Made by a program: the position numbers and the translations under genes. From Elephas maximus indicus (taxonomy: Eukaryota > Chordata > Mammalia > Proboscidea > Elephantidae), in NCBI RefSeq assembly GCF_024166365.1, contig NC_064831.1:25720768-25784767 (forward strand): a DNA stretch of 64,000 nucleotides, written 5' to 3'. Shown in pieces: positions 35,366 through 46,690 of this stretch (positions are counted from its first letter, which is position 1; every line of letters begins with the position of its first letter). The notes beneath the pieces were generated by a model. The model ran no database searches. It saw nothing but the letters and a program-made list of their open reading frames with translations, and had not been told where the DNA came from.

Positions 35366-38300
35366 GTGTCTGTCAGTTTGTCATACTGTGGGGGGTTGCA
35401 TGTTGCTGTAATGCTGGAAGCTATGCCACTGGTATCCAGATACCAGCAGGGTCACCCATGGGGGACAGGTCTCAACTGAGCTTCCAGACTAAGACAGACT
35501 AGGAAGAAGGCCCTGGCAGTCTACTTCTGAAAAGAATCAGCCAGTGAAAACCTTATGAATAGCGGCAGAACACTGTCTGATATAGTGCTGTAAGATGAGC
35601 CCCCAGGTTGGAAGGCACTCAAAAGATGACTAGGGAAGAGCTGCCTCCTCACAGTAGAGTTGAGCATAACGTGACATGGATGGAGTCAAGCTTTCGGGAC
35701 CTTCATTTGCTGATGTGGCACAACTCAAAATAAGAAGAAACAGCTACAAACATTCATTAATAATCAGAACCTGGAGTGTATGAAGTATGAGTCTAGGAAA
35801 GTTGGAAATCGCTAAAAATGAAATGAAATGCTCAAATGGACTGGTATTGACCATTTTGAATAGGACAATCATATAGTCTACTATGCCGGGAGGGACAACT
35901 TGAAGAGGAATAGTGTTGCATTCATCATCAAAAAGAACATTTCAAGATCTATCCTGTAGTACAATGCTGTCAGTGATAGGTTAATATCCAAAGGCCTACA
36001 AGGAAGACCAGTTAATACTGAGGCAGGCAGCCTCAGAGCCCAACCCTCCTAAGAGACACGTACTCTGACTTATCCTCCTACACTGAGCAAAATAAGCTGC
36101 CCTTTCTTCTGAAATTGCCCTTGACAAGATAACCACAGAAGAGGCCATAGATGGTCTCAACCTACCTCTGAGTGGAGACTTAACATCCTAATAAAGAAAA
36201 ATTCATCCCTTCCTCATCCTGGGGATCAAACCCTGTTCTAAAGAAAATGTATAGTCATCTCGGAGCTCTCAGAGCCAGTGTGAAGGTCAATCCTGAATAT
36301 CCATGATGAATTTGCATTTCCTTGTCTGCTCTCTGTAAAAGCCCACCTCCTCAAGCTGCCTGTGAGCAGTCTTGGAGGCAGCAGCCCTGACTGTTCCTTT
36401 CCTTGTACAATGAAATAAAGCCATCTTTCTGACCTACTACCTCGACCTCCTGTTTACTGGCTGTAACAAGTCACACTGAGCAAATCCTGGGTTTTTTTAC
36501 CTGGCAACAATATGGCTATTATTCAAATTTACATACCAACCACTAAGGCCAAAGATGAGGAAATTGAAGGTTTTTATCAGCTTCTTCTGCAGTCTGAAAT
36601 TGATCAAACATGCAGTCAGGATGCATTGATAATTACTGGTGATTGGAACACGAACACTGGAAACAAAGAAGGATCGGTAGCTGGAAAATATGGCCTTGGT
36701 GATAGAAACAATGCTGGAGATAGCATGATACAATTTTGCAAGACTAACAACTTCTTCATTGCAAATACTTTTTTTCACCAACATAAATAGTGACTATACA
36801 CACGGACCTCACCAGATGGAATATACAGGAATCAAATCAACTACATCTATGGAAACAGACAATGGAAAAACTCAATATCATCAGTCAGAGCAAAGCCAGG
36901 GGCTAACCGTGGAACAGACCATCAGTTGTTCATATGAAAGTTCAAGCTGAAACTGAAGAAAACCAGAGTAAGTCCACAAGACCCAAAATATGACCTTGAA
37001 TATAAACAACATGAATTTAGAGACCATCTCAAGAATAGATTTGATGCGTTGAACACTAATGACCGAGGACCAGACGAGATGTGGAATGACATCAAAGACA
37101 TCATACATAAAGAAAGCAAGAGGTCATTGAAAAGACAGGAAAGAAAAGACCAAGATGGATGTCAAACGAGACTCTGAAACTTGCTCTTGAATGTCAAGCA
37201 GCTAAAGTAAAAGGAAGAAATGATCAAGTGAAAGAACTAAACAAAAGATTTAAAAGGGCAGCTCGAGAAGACAAAGTAAAGTATTATAATGACATGTGCA
37301 AAGAGGTGGAGATAGAAAACCAAAAGGGAAGAACATGCTTCGTGTTTCTCAAGCTGAAAGAACCGAAGAAAAAAATCAATCCTCGAGTTGCAATAGTGAG
37401 GGATTCCATGGAGAAAATATTAAACGACGCAGGAAGCATCAAAAGAAGATGGAAGAAATACACGGAGTCATTATACCAAAAAGAATTAGTTGACGTTAAA
37501 CCATTTCAAGAGGTAGCACATAATCAGGAACTGATGGTACTGAAAGAAGAAGTTCAAGCTCACTAAGGCGATTTGCAAAAAATAAGTCTCCAGGAATTGA
37601 CAAGATATCAATTATGTTTCAAAAAGCGGATGCAGCACTAGAAGTGCTCACTTGTCTCTGCCAAGACATTTGGAAAACAGCTACCTGGCTAATCGACTGA
37701 AAGAGATCTATATTGATCCAACCAAATGTGGAAAATATCAAACAGTATCATTAATAACACACGCAAGCAAAATTTTGCTGAAGATTATTCAAAAGCAGCT
37801 GTAGTAGTATATCAACAAAGAACTGCCAGAAATTCAGGCCAGATTCAGAAGAGGATGTGAAACCAGGCATAACGTTGCTGATGTCAGATGGATCCTGGCT
37901 GAAACCAGAGAATACCAAAAGGGTATTTACTTGTGTTTTATTGACTATGGGAAGGCATTGAACTGTGTGGATCATACCAAATTATGGATAACATTGTATA
38001 GAATGGGAATTCCAGAATACTTAATTGGGTTCATGAGGAACCTTTACATAGATCAAGAGGCAGTTGTTCAGACAGAACAAGGGGATACTGATTGGTTTAA
38101 AGTAAGGAAAGGTGTGTGTCAGGGTTTATCCTTCCACCATACCTGTTCAATCCGTATGCTGAGCAAATAATCCAAGAATCTGGACTATATAAAGAAGAAG
38201 GGGGCATCGAGATTGGAAAAAGACTCATTAACAACCTGCGTTATGCCTATGACAGAATTTTGCTTGTTGAAAGTGAAGAGGACTTGAAGCACTTACTGGA

Positions 38301-39026
38301 GAAGATCAAAGACCACAGACTTCAGTATGGATTACACCTCAACATAAAGAAAACAAAAATCCTCATAGCCGGACAAACCAAACCACATCACAATAAATGG
38401 AGTAAAGATTGAAGTTGTCAAGGATTTCATTTTACTTGGATCCAAAATCAACATCCATGGAAGCAGCAGTCAAGAAATCAAAAGACACATTGCATCGGGC
38501 AAATCTGCTGCAAAAGACCTCTTAAAAGTGTTGGAAATCAAAGATGTCACCTTGAAGACTAAGGTGTACCTGACCCAAGTCATGGTATTTTTGATCACAT
38601 CATATGCAGGTGAAAGCTGAACAATGAATAAGGAAGACTGAAGAAGAATTGACCCCTTTGAATTGTGGTGTTTGTGAAGAATATTGAATATACCATGGAC
38701 TGCCAATAGAACAAACAAATCTGTCTTGGAAGAAGTACAACCAGAATGCTCCTAAAAGTAAGGATGGTGAAACTGTATCTTACATACGTTGGACAAGTAG
38801 TCAGGAGGGATCAGTCCCTGGAGAAGGATTTCATGTTTAGTAAAGTACAGGGTCAGCAGAAAAGACGAAGACCCTCAACAAGACGGATTGACACAGTGGC
38901 TGCAACAATGGGCTGAAGCATAACAAGGATAGTGAGGATGACGCAGGACCATTTTTCATTCTGTGATACGTAGGGTTGCGATGAGTCGGAATCGATGGAC
39001 GGTACCTAACAACAACAAAAAAAAAA
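35366..39026 (+). mobile_element. RTE LINE copy R4, forward, inserted in L1-D 3' UTR
   Basis: Starts with the RTE 5' end ('tctgtcagtttgtcatactgtgg'), runs through the endonuclease (frame 36512-36790 with the GDWN motif), linker (37159-37566) and RT (37931-38412), and ends 'ggtacctaacaacaacaaaa'. L1-D resumes with 'catgaggctaaatggg'; acgtg/acatg at the borders may be a short duplication. All coding parts are broken; the catalytic motif reads YAYD. A solo LTR sits at 36019-36509. Confidence 0.9.
36019..36509 (+). mobile_element. Solo retroviral LTR (gammaretrovirus-like) inside R4
   Basis: A 491-bp block interrupts the R4 text between 'gaccagttaatac' and 'atatggctattattcaaattt', which are adjacent in R3. 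It starts TGAGG and ends AACA, and has AATAAAG at about 36414. A CT-rich stretch follows (gacctactacctcgacctcc), as in U5 of class I endogenous retroviruses. Flanks atac/atat give an imperfect 4-bp target duplication, typical of that class. No internal proviral genes remain, so recombination between two LTRs probably removed them. Confidence 0.75.
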
Positions 39027-39245
39027 CATGAGGCTAAATGGGAAGTTCTTGTCTAGGGGTAGGATGAGAAGGCAGAAAGAGACAGGAGCTGTCTGAATGG
39101 GTACAGGAAACTCAGGATGGAAACGGTGAGTGTACTGTCACATTACAGGTATTGCAACTAGTGTCACATAACAATATGTGCATTAATTTTTGTATGGGAT
39201 GTTAACTTGAGCTGTAAACTTGCACCTAAAGCACGATTAACAACA
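39027..39245 (+). mobile_element. L1-D segment 4 (3' UTR end)
   Basis: 'gaggctaaatgggaagttct', 'aggatgagaaggcagaaagagacaggagct' and 'tgtaaacttgcacctaaagcac' match the terminal L1 3' UTR (compare 60190-60395). Ends in an A-rich tail near 39245-39262. This closes the element begun at 21056. Confidence 0.88.
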
Positions 39246-39263
39246 ACAAAAAAAACCAAAAAA

Positions 39264-39813
39264 GAAATATATCAAATTATGCATTGTACTGGGCATATCT
39301 GCTGCAAAAGACCTCTTTTAAAGTGTTAAAAAGCAAAGACATCACCTTGAAGACTAACGTACACCTGACCCTAGCCATGGTGTTTTCAACTGCCTCATAT
39401 GCATGCAAAAGCTGGACAATGAATAAGGAAGAGCAAAGAAGAATTGATGCCTTTGAACTATGGTGTTGGCTAAGAGCATCGAATACAGCATGGATTCACT
39501 TAAAAATAAAAAAACCTGTCTTGGAAGAAGTACAGCAATAATGCTCCTTAAAAGCGATGGTGGTGAGACTTTGTCTTATATATTTTGGATATGTTATCAG
39601 GAGAGACCAATCCCTGGAGGACATCATGCTTGGTAAAGTAGAGGGTCAGCGGAAAAGAGGAAGAGTCTCAAGGAGATGGATTGACACAGTGCCTGCAACA
39701 ATGGGCTCAAGCACGGCAAGGATTGTGAGGATGACGAAGGACTGGGTAGAGTTTTTTTCTGGTGTGCATAGGGGGCCTATGAGTAGGCACGGACTTGATG
39801 GCACCTAAACGAC
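39264..39813 (+). mobile_element. RTE LINE copy R5, 3' fragment
   Basis: 5'-truncated RTE beginning 'aagaaatatatcaaattatgcattgtac' and ending 'gacttgatggcacctaaacgac'. It carries the thumb/C-terminal frame pieces (39284-39541, 39557-39808) seen in other copies ('SWTMNKEEQRRIDAFELWCW'). It lies directly behind the L1-D tail. Confidence 0.88.
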
Positions 39814-39934
39814 AACTGTGTCCTATAGATTCAGCATTGAACAAGAGACAGATGAGTTCTCTGCCCTCTCTAGGATGCATTGGGGGGAGGGGAGGAGAAG
39901 GGTAAACAAAAGATAACTTTGCTATCTCTTTTCT

Positions 39935-40087
39935 TCTGCTTGCTTCATGTTTGTACTTCTCTGTTTTGTTTATTTTCCTAAGGTGGGAATTTAGGTTATT
40001 GATTTTATCTTTCTTCTTTTCTATTATAGGTACTCAATGGTATGAATTTCCCTCTAAGTACTGTTTTTGCTGCATCCCCAATTTTGT
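39935..40087 (-). mobile_element. Old L1, reverse strand, left part
   Basis: Text such as 'gaatttaggttattgattttatctttcttcttttctattataggtac' and 'aatttccctctaagtactg' is typical of antisense ancient mammalian L1. It continues at 40808 after a younger L1 insertion, the border text (catcccc.aattttg) being duplicated. Confidence 0.65.
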
Positions 40088-40807
40088 GTGTGTGTGTGTG
40101 TGTGCTTTAAGTGAGAGTTTAAAATTCAAGTCAATTTCTCATACAAAAACTTAAACACACATTGTTACGTGACGCTGGTTGCTCTCCCTACAATGTGACA
40201 GCATATTCCTCTCCACCTTGTATTTCCTATGTCCATTCAAACAGCTCCTGTCCCCCTCTGCCTTCTCATCTTGCCTCCAGACAGGAGATGCCCAAATAGT
40301 CTCATGTGCCTACTTGAGCTAAGAAGCACACTCTTTATCAGCATCATTTTATGTCTTACTGTCCAATCTAATCTTTTTCTGAAGAGTTGGCTTTGAGAAT
40401 GGTTTAATTTTGGGCTAACAGAGAGCCCAGGGGCCATGACCTCTGGGGTCCCTCCAGTCTCAGTCAGACCATTAAGGATGGTCTTTTTACTATAATTTGA
40501 GGTTTGCATCCCATTTTTCCCCTGCTCCATCAGGGATTTTCTGTTGTGTTCCCTGTCAGGGCAGTCATTGGTGGTAGCCCGGCACCATCTAGTTCTTCCG
40601 GTCTCAGGCTGATGGAGTCCCTGGTTTATGTGGCCCTTTCTTTTTCTTGGCCTCATATTTTCCTTGTGTCTTTAGTGTTCTTCATTCTCCTTTGGTCCAG
40701 GTGGTTTGAGGCCAATTGATGCATCTTAGATGCACTGGGCTGAGTTTTTTTTTTTTTTTAGATGGCTGCTTGCTAGCTTTTAAGACCCCAGACGCCACTC
40801 ACCAAAG
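40088..40807 (-). mobile_element. Younger L1 3' UTR, reverse strand, 5'-truncated
   Basis: Complement of the L1 3' UTR: 'tgctttaagtgagagttt' (tail side, 40105), 'ctcatcttgcctccagacaggag', 'cctccagtctcagtcagaccatta', 'ggccaattgatgcatcttagatgc' and 'gaccccagacgccactcaccaaagtgg'. Border repeat about 'catccc(ac)aa.ttttg' on both sides (about 40073 and 40810) is the target duplication. The tail side carries (TG)n at about 40086-40104 where a poly-T would be expected. Confidence 0.85.
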
Positions 40808-41470
40808 TGGACATCCCACAAATTTTGATAAACTGTATATTCATTTTTGTTTAGTCCAAAATATGTGTTTTTTCTTTAGATTTTTGGTTCATGTGTTATT
40901 CAATCTCCACTGCTAGGGATTTTCCAGCTTTCTTTCTGTTATTGGCTTCTGGTTTAATTCTGTTGTGGTTTCAGAGCATACTTTATATGAATTCTAGTCT
41001 TTTCGATTTGCAAAGGTGTGTCTCATGGCCCAAAATGTGGTAGATTTTAATGAATATCCCATGTTAACTTTAGAAGAATTTCTATTCTTCTGTTGTTGGA
41101 TGAAGTATTCTATAAATGTCATTTGGATCTAGTTGATTGATGTTGCTGTTCCATTAACTCTATCCTTAGTGATTTCCGCCTGCTGGATCTGTCAGTTACT
41201 GACAGAGGGCTGTTGAAGTATTCACTGACAAAAGTGGATTCATCTGTTTCTCTTTGTAGTTCAATCAGCTTTTGCTTCAGTATTTAGGCGCTTTGTTGCT
41301 AGACTGTGTCATTTGGAAAAATGATCCCTTCACCATTATGTCGTTCTCCTCTTTACTCCTGATAATTTTCTTTGTTCTGAAGTCATCTTTGACTGAAATT
41401 AATACAGCTACTCCACATTTCTTTTGATTAGTGTCCACATGGGATAATTTTTCCCTTTAGCTTTTTTCAC
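40808..41470 (-). mobile_element. Old L1, reverse strand, right part (ORF2 endonuclease region)
   Basis: Read in reverse, 41090-41150 translates to a decayed version of the L1 '[16 protein letters not shown]' segment, and 41000-41060 to the 'HILGHKT' segment, both seen in L1-B ORF2 at about residues 170-215. So it is antisense ORF2, broken by stops. Much older than L1-A, B and C. Confidence 0.65.
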
Positions 41471-41644
41471 TTAAATTTTTTTTTTATTATGCAGGCTGCC
41501 TACCCATAGTCTGTGGTGAGGCACTTGGGTTAGAGTCTAAACATAATGGGAAGTTATTGGAGGGTTTATGCCAGAGGCCGACAACCTCTGATTTTCATTT
41601 AATTCCAACCCCCTTTCCTTAGGTTCCCCCCCTCCCGCCCCCAG

Positions 41645-42176
41645 GGCTGGATCCTCTAGAGGAGCAAAACTCTTGAAGCATATATATATAGAGAGAGAGA
41701 AATTTATTTCAAGGAAATGGCTCATGTAGTCGTGGAGGCAGCAAGTCCCAAATGCATGGGTCAGTCATTAGGCTTGTGGCTCCTCCTGATTCACATGGCT
41801 GCAAGGGACAACAAACCCAAAATGGGCAGGTTAGATGGCAGGTCACTTGCTCACAGGGCTGCAGGAGCTGGCAAATCCCCAAATCTGCAGGTCAGATGAC
41901 AGGCTGCTGGCTCACGTCCCAAGAACAGGAGGTCTGAGGATGTTGAGTAGGGTGCAGGATTGAGAAAGGGTGAGCTTTGCCAGAATATCTATGTATATTG
42001 GATGCAGGCCACATACCCAAGGAAATTCCCCTTTCAACTGATTGGCTGCTCACAACAGATCTCATCATGGAGGTGACTACATTATATTACATTATGGAAG
42101 AGCTATTAGTCCAATGTCTACCAAACCACTGAGAATCATGGCCTTGCCAAGCTGACACATAACCTGAGCCATCACA
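41645..42176 (-). mobile_element. MaLR/ERVL-type LTR, reverse strand
   Basis: On the reverse strand it begins TGTGATGG at 42176 and continues with 'ttatgtgtcagcttggcaaggccatg'. It ends near an AT microsatellite and (GA)n at about 41680-41700, with an AAATAAA signal at about 41703. This start and order are typical of MaLR/ERVL solo LTRs. No internal genes. Confidence 0.55.
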
Positions 42177-42179
42177 CCC

Positions 42180-42360
42180 CTCATGGTGCAGACTGGAGAA
42201 TTTATCCAAGAGGGGAAGTGACTTTGCCAAGATCACATCATCAGAATCCACCCCTATTTTGAGTTGCACCCCATGCTGCTTCCCACTCCTTGAAATTCTT
42301 CCAACTCTAAGTTTGTGCATTAGCTATACGTGTCACCATTCTATGGGTTTGATAGGTATT
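42180..42360 (-). mobile_element. MIR element, reverse strand, left part
   Basis: Complement of the MIR core, seen as 'gaggggaagtgactttgccaagatcacatcatcag' (42208-42245), the usual 'gaggttaagtgacttgcccaaggtcacacagc' form. Highly diverged, as expected for a pre-eutherian SINE. Confidence 0.55.
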
Positions 42361-42371
42361 ATCTTACATAC

Positions 42372-45300
42372 CTCCCATGCATCTCTCAGATTGCCGTACT
42401 GTGGGGGTTTGTGTGTTGCTGTGATGCTGGAAGCTATGCCACCAGTATTCAAATACCAGCAGGGTCACCCATGGCAGACAGGTTTCAGCTGAGCTTCCAG
42501 ACTAAGACTGGGAAGAAGGAACTGGCAGCCTACTTCTGAGAAGAATTAACCAGTAAAAACCTTATGAATACCAGTGGAACACTGATATAATGCCAGAAGA
42601 TGAGCCCCTCAGGTTGGAAGGCACTCAAAATACGACTGAGGAAGTGGTGCTTCCTCCATGTAGAGTTGACCTTAATGATGTGGATGGAGTCAAGCTTTCA
42701 GGACCTTCATTTGCTGATGTGGTACGATTCAAAATGAGAAGAAACAGCTGCAAACATCCATTAATAATTGCAACAAGGAATGTATGAAGTATGGATCTAG
42801 GAAAATTGGAAATCATCAAAAATGACATGGAACACATAAAGATCTATATTCTAGGCATTAGTGAGCTGCAATAGACTGGTACTGGTCATTCTGAATAGGA
42901 CAATCATATAGTCTACTATGGCAGGAACAACAACTTGAAAAAGAACAGTGTTGCATTCATCATCAGAAAGAACATTTCAAGATGTATCCTGAAGTACAAC
43001 GCTGTCCGTGATAAGACAATATCCATGTGCCTACATGGAAGACCAAGTTGGTGCACCGACCACTAAGGCTGAAGATGAGGAAACTGAAGATGTTTACCAA
43101 CTTCTGCAGTCTGAAATTGATCAAACACGCATTCAGGATGCACTGATAATTACTAGTGATTGAAATGCGAAAGTTGGAAACAAAGAAGAAGGATTGATAG
43201 TTGAAAAATATGGCCTTGGTGATGGAAACGATGCTGGAGATCACATCGTAGAATTTTGCAAGACCAACGACTTCTTCATTGCAAATACCTTTTTTCACCC
43301 ACAGAAACAGTGACTATACACATGGACCTCGCCAGATGGAATACACAAGAATCAAATCAATTACACCTGTGGAAAGAGACAATGGAAAAGCTCAATATCA
43401 TCAGTCAGAACAAAGCCAGTGGCCGACTGTGGAACAGACCATCAATTATGCATATGCAAGTTCAAGTTGAAACCAAAGAAAATTAGAGCAAGTCCACAAG
43501 AGCCAAAATATGACCTTGAGTATATTCCACCTGAAATCTCAAGAATAGATTTGATGCATTGAACACTAATGACCGAAGACCAGATGAGTTGTAGAATGAC
43601 ATCAAGGACATCACACATGAAGAAAGCAAAAGGTCCTTGAAAAGACAGGAAATAAACAAAAGACCACAACGGGTGTCAGAAGAGACTCTGGAACTTACTC
43701 TTGAATGTCAAGTAGCTAAAGCAAATGGGAGAAATGAAGTAAAAGAGCTGAATAGAAGATTTCAAAGGTCGGCTCGAGAAGACAAAGTGAAGTATCATGA
43801 TGACATGTGCAAAGAGCTGGAGATAGAAAACCAAAAGGGAAGAACATGATCAGCATTTCTCAAGCTGAAAGAACTAAAGAAAAAATTCAAACCTTGAGTT
43901 GCAATACTGAAGGATTCTAAAGGGAAAATATTAAACGACACAGGAAGCACCAAAAGAAGAGGGACGTGTTGTAGGGTAAAAACATCACAAAGTTTAGTAA
44001 AGCAAAAAAAAAAAAAAAAAGTGTTATTTGCCATATATTCAAAAAAACAAAAGCGAGAAATCGGACAAGCATGCTGCCACAGCCATGTCTACCTGAGCCT
44101 AAAGAATGTTACAGAGTCATCAGTATATATTAACATTACAAAATGGGCAAAACCATTGAGAGCTTCACGTTTTCACAGACTGGCTAGAAACTGTGATCCT
44201 ACATTTTGAATTGTGTTTCTTAACAATGATTGGTACAGGTTTCAGTAAGGACAATCAGGAGGGTCATTGTTGATCCAACAAATTCTCTATTCACTAAATG
44301 CTAATAGAAAAAAATAAGAGTGGAAAGTCTTTTGTATTCTATTTGATTGGCTTATGTGTAACGTTCCCTAAAAGATATTTTTCCAAGATTGTCCTAGCTA
44401 TTGTCTTTATACCTCAGGGCCCAGTTGATGTGTCCTTGTGAGTCCTTATGAACCCTTGCAAGCCCAGCTTCAGCTGGGTCATATTCTTTATACTCAAGGA
44501 CAGGGGATAATGATTCCAATATTATTTCCTAAATCAGAAGGAATACACGGAGTCACTATACCAAAAATAACTGGTTGACCTTCAACCATTTCAGGAAGTA
44601 ACATATGATCAGGAACCAATGGTACTGAAGGAAGAAGTTCAAGTTGCACCAAAGGCATTGGTGAAAAACAAGTCTCTGGGAATTGACAGAATATCAATTG
44701 AGATGTTTCAACAAACAGATGCAGCACTGGAAGTGCTCACTCGTTTATGCCAAGAAATTTGGAAGACAGCTACCTGGCCAACTGACTGGAAGAGATCCAT
44801 ATTTATGCCTATTCCCAAGAAAGGTGATCCAACAGAATGCAGAAATTATAGAACGATATAATTAATATCATTACACTCAAGCAAAATTTTGCTGAGGATT
44901 ATTCAAAAGGAGCTGGAGCAGTATATGGACAGGGAAATGCCAGAAATTCAAGCCAGATTTAGAGGAGGACATGGAACCAGGTATATCATTGCTGATGTCA
45001 GATGGATCCTGGCTGAAAGCAGAGACTACCAGGAAGGTGTTTACCTGTGTTTTATTGACTAAGCTAAAGCATTCGACTCGGTCGATCATAAAAAATTATG
45101 GATAACATTGGGAAGAATGGAAATTCCAGAACACTTAATTGTGCTCATGAGGAATCTGTACATGGATCAAGAGGCATTCGTTCAAACAGAATGAGGGGAT
45201 ACTGCATGGTTTAAAGTCAGGAAAGGTGTGCGTCGGGCTGTATCTTTCACCATACCTATTCAATCTGTATGCCAAGCAAACAATCCGAGAAGCTGGACTA

Positions 45301-46120
45301 TATGAAGAAGAATGGGGCATCAGAATTGGAGGGAGACTCATTAACAACCTGCATTATGCAGATGGCAAAACCTTGCTTGCTGAAAGTGAAGAGGACTTGA
45401 AGCACTTACGGATGAAGATCAAAGACCACAGCCTTCAGTATGGATTGCACCTCAACAAAGAAAACAAAAATCCTCACAACTGGACCAATAAGCAACACCA
45501 TGATAAACAGAGAAAAGATTGAGGTTATCAAGGATTTTGTCTTACTTGGATCCACATTCAACACCCACAGAAGCAGCAGTCAAGAAATAAAAAGGTGCAT
45601 TGCACTGGACAAATTGGCTGCAAGAGATTTCTTTAAAGTATTAAAAAGCAAAGATGTCACCTTGAGGACTAAGGTGCGCCTGACCCAAGCCTTGGTGTTT
45701 ACAATTGCCTCATAATGCATGTGAAAGCTGGACAATGAATAAGGAAGACAGAAGAAGAATTGACACCTTTGAATTGTGGTGTTGCCAAAGAATAGTGAAT
45801 ATACATACCACCAGGAACAAATCTGTCTTGGAAGAAATACAACCAGAATGCTCCTTAGAAGCAAGGATGGTGAGACTGCGTCTCATATACTTTGGACATG
45901 TTGTCAGGAAGGATTAGTGCCTGGAGAAGGACATCATGCTAGGTAAAGTACAGGGTCAGCGAAAAAGAGGAAGACCCTCAATGAGATGGACTGACACAGT
46001 GGCAGCAACAATGGTCTCAAGCATAGCAACAATTGTGAGGATGGCACAGGACTGGGCAGTGTTTCTGTTGTACATAAGGTCGCTATGAGTTGGAACTGAC
46101 TCAATGGCACCTAACAACAA
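42372..46120 (+). mobile_element. RTE LINE copy R6, full length, perfect 11-bp target duplication
   Basis: ATCTTACATAC occurs at 42361-42371 and 46121-46131, bracketing the element exactly. It has the 5' UTR (from 'ctcccatgcatctctcag'), the endonuclease region (42960-43470; its GDxN motif is mutated, reading GAC/GAT to 'gtgattgaaatgcg'), linker, RT (44619-45522) and C-terminal region, and ends 'ggcacctaacaacaa'. The catalytic motif reads YADG. Frames are broken many times. An unrelated segment of about 580 bp sits at 43960-44540. Confidence 0.93.
43960..44540. other. Unidentified insertion inside R6
   Basis: The RTE text is interrupted between 'aagcaccaaaagaag' and 'gaatacacggagtca', which are nearly adjacent in R3 and R4 (compare 37437-37462). 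The insert has a 17-18-base A run at 44004-44021 near its left end, and no ORF or repeat family I can name. AGAAG occurs at both borders, but part of that is RTE's own sequence, so a target duplication is not proven. Confidence 0.7.
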
Positions 46121-46132
46121 ATCTTACATACA

Positions 46133-46485
46133 TGGAGCCCTTTTGGCACAAATGGTTAAGCGCTCAGCTACTAACTGAAAGGTAGGCAATTGGCTCCGTG
46201 GGAGAAAGACCTGGAAATGTACTCCCGTAGAGATTACAGCCAAGAAAACACTATGGAGTAGTTCCAGTTTGTTATATTGGGTTGGTACTGGAAACCCTGG
46301 TGGCGTAGTGGTTAAGTGCTACGGCTGCTAACCAAAAGGTCGGCAGTTCAAATCCACCAGGTGCTCCTTGGAAACTCTATGGGGCAGCTCTATTCTGTCC
46401 TATAGGGTCGCTATGAGTCATAAGCGACTCAAGGGCACTGGGTTATGAGTCAAAATCAACTTGTCAGCAACTAATAACAACAACC
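46133..46485 (+). mobile_element. AfroSINE (outer), interrupted by another AfroSINE
   Basis: Older-subfamily head 'ggagcccttttggcacaaatggttaagcgc' and middle block ('actcccgtagagattacagcc') to about 46285. Its tail ('gagtcaaaatcaacttgtcagcaactaataac') appears at 46446-46485, after the inner SINE. Flanks cttacataca and cttacacaca are its duplication, so it landed in the target duplication of R6 directly behind R6. Confidence 0.85.
46290..46445 (+). mobile_element. AfroSINE (inner), inserted in the outer SINE
   Basis: Nearly consensus: 'ggaaaccctggtggcgtagtggttaag' (A-box), 'gtcggcagttcaaatccacc' (B-box), 'tatggggcagctctattctgtcctatagggtcgctatgagtc', and end 'caagggcactgggtta'. Border repeats ttgggttg/ctgggtta fit a short target duplication in the outer copy. 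Younger than the outer SINE. Confidence 0.88.
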
Positions 46486-46489
46486 TTAC

Positions 46490-46690
46490 ACACACCTGAT
46501 GAAGTACTTAGGCAGTATATGCTAGAATGATCCCCATTGTGCAGGTGGGGAGACTGGGGAGTGCCTGAGAGGCACAATGACTTGTCCAGGGTCACAAACT
46601 GGCTAAGAGGGAGGAGCCAGATATGAACCCAGCTCTTCTTCTCCAAACCAGGGCCTTGGATGCACCCTGACCTTCCCTGAGTTCAGTGGG
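46490..46690 (-). mobile_element. MIR element, reverse strand
   Basis: 'ccattgtgcaggtggggagactgg', 'gcacaatgacttgtccagggtcacaaactggctaag' and 'gagccagatatgaacccagctct' are the complemented MIR core and tRNA-like part in order. It may be the same ancient MIR region as 42180-42360, split by R6 and the SINEs. Confidence 0.75.
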
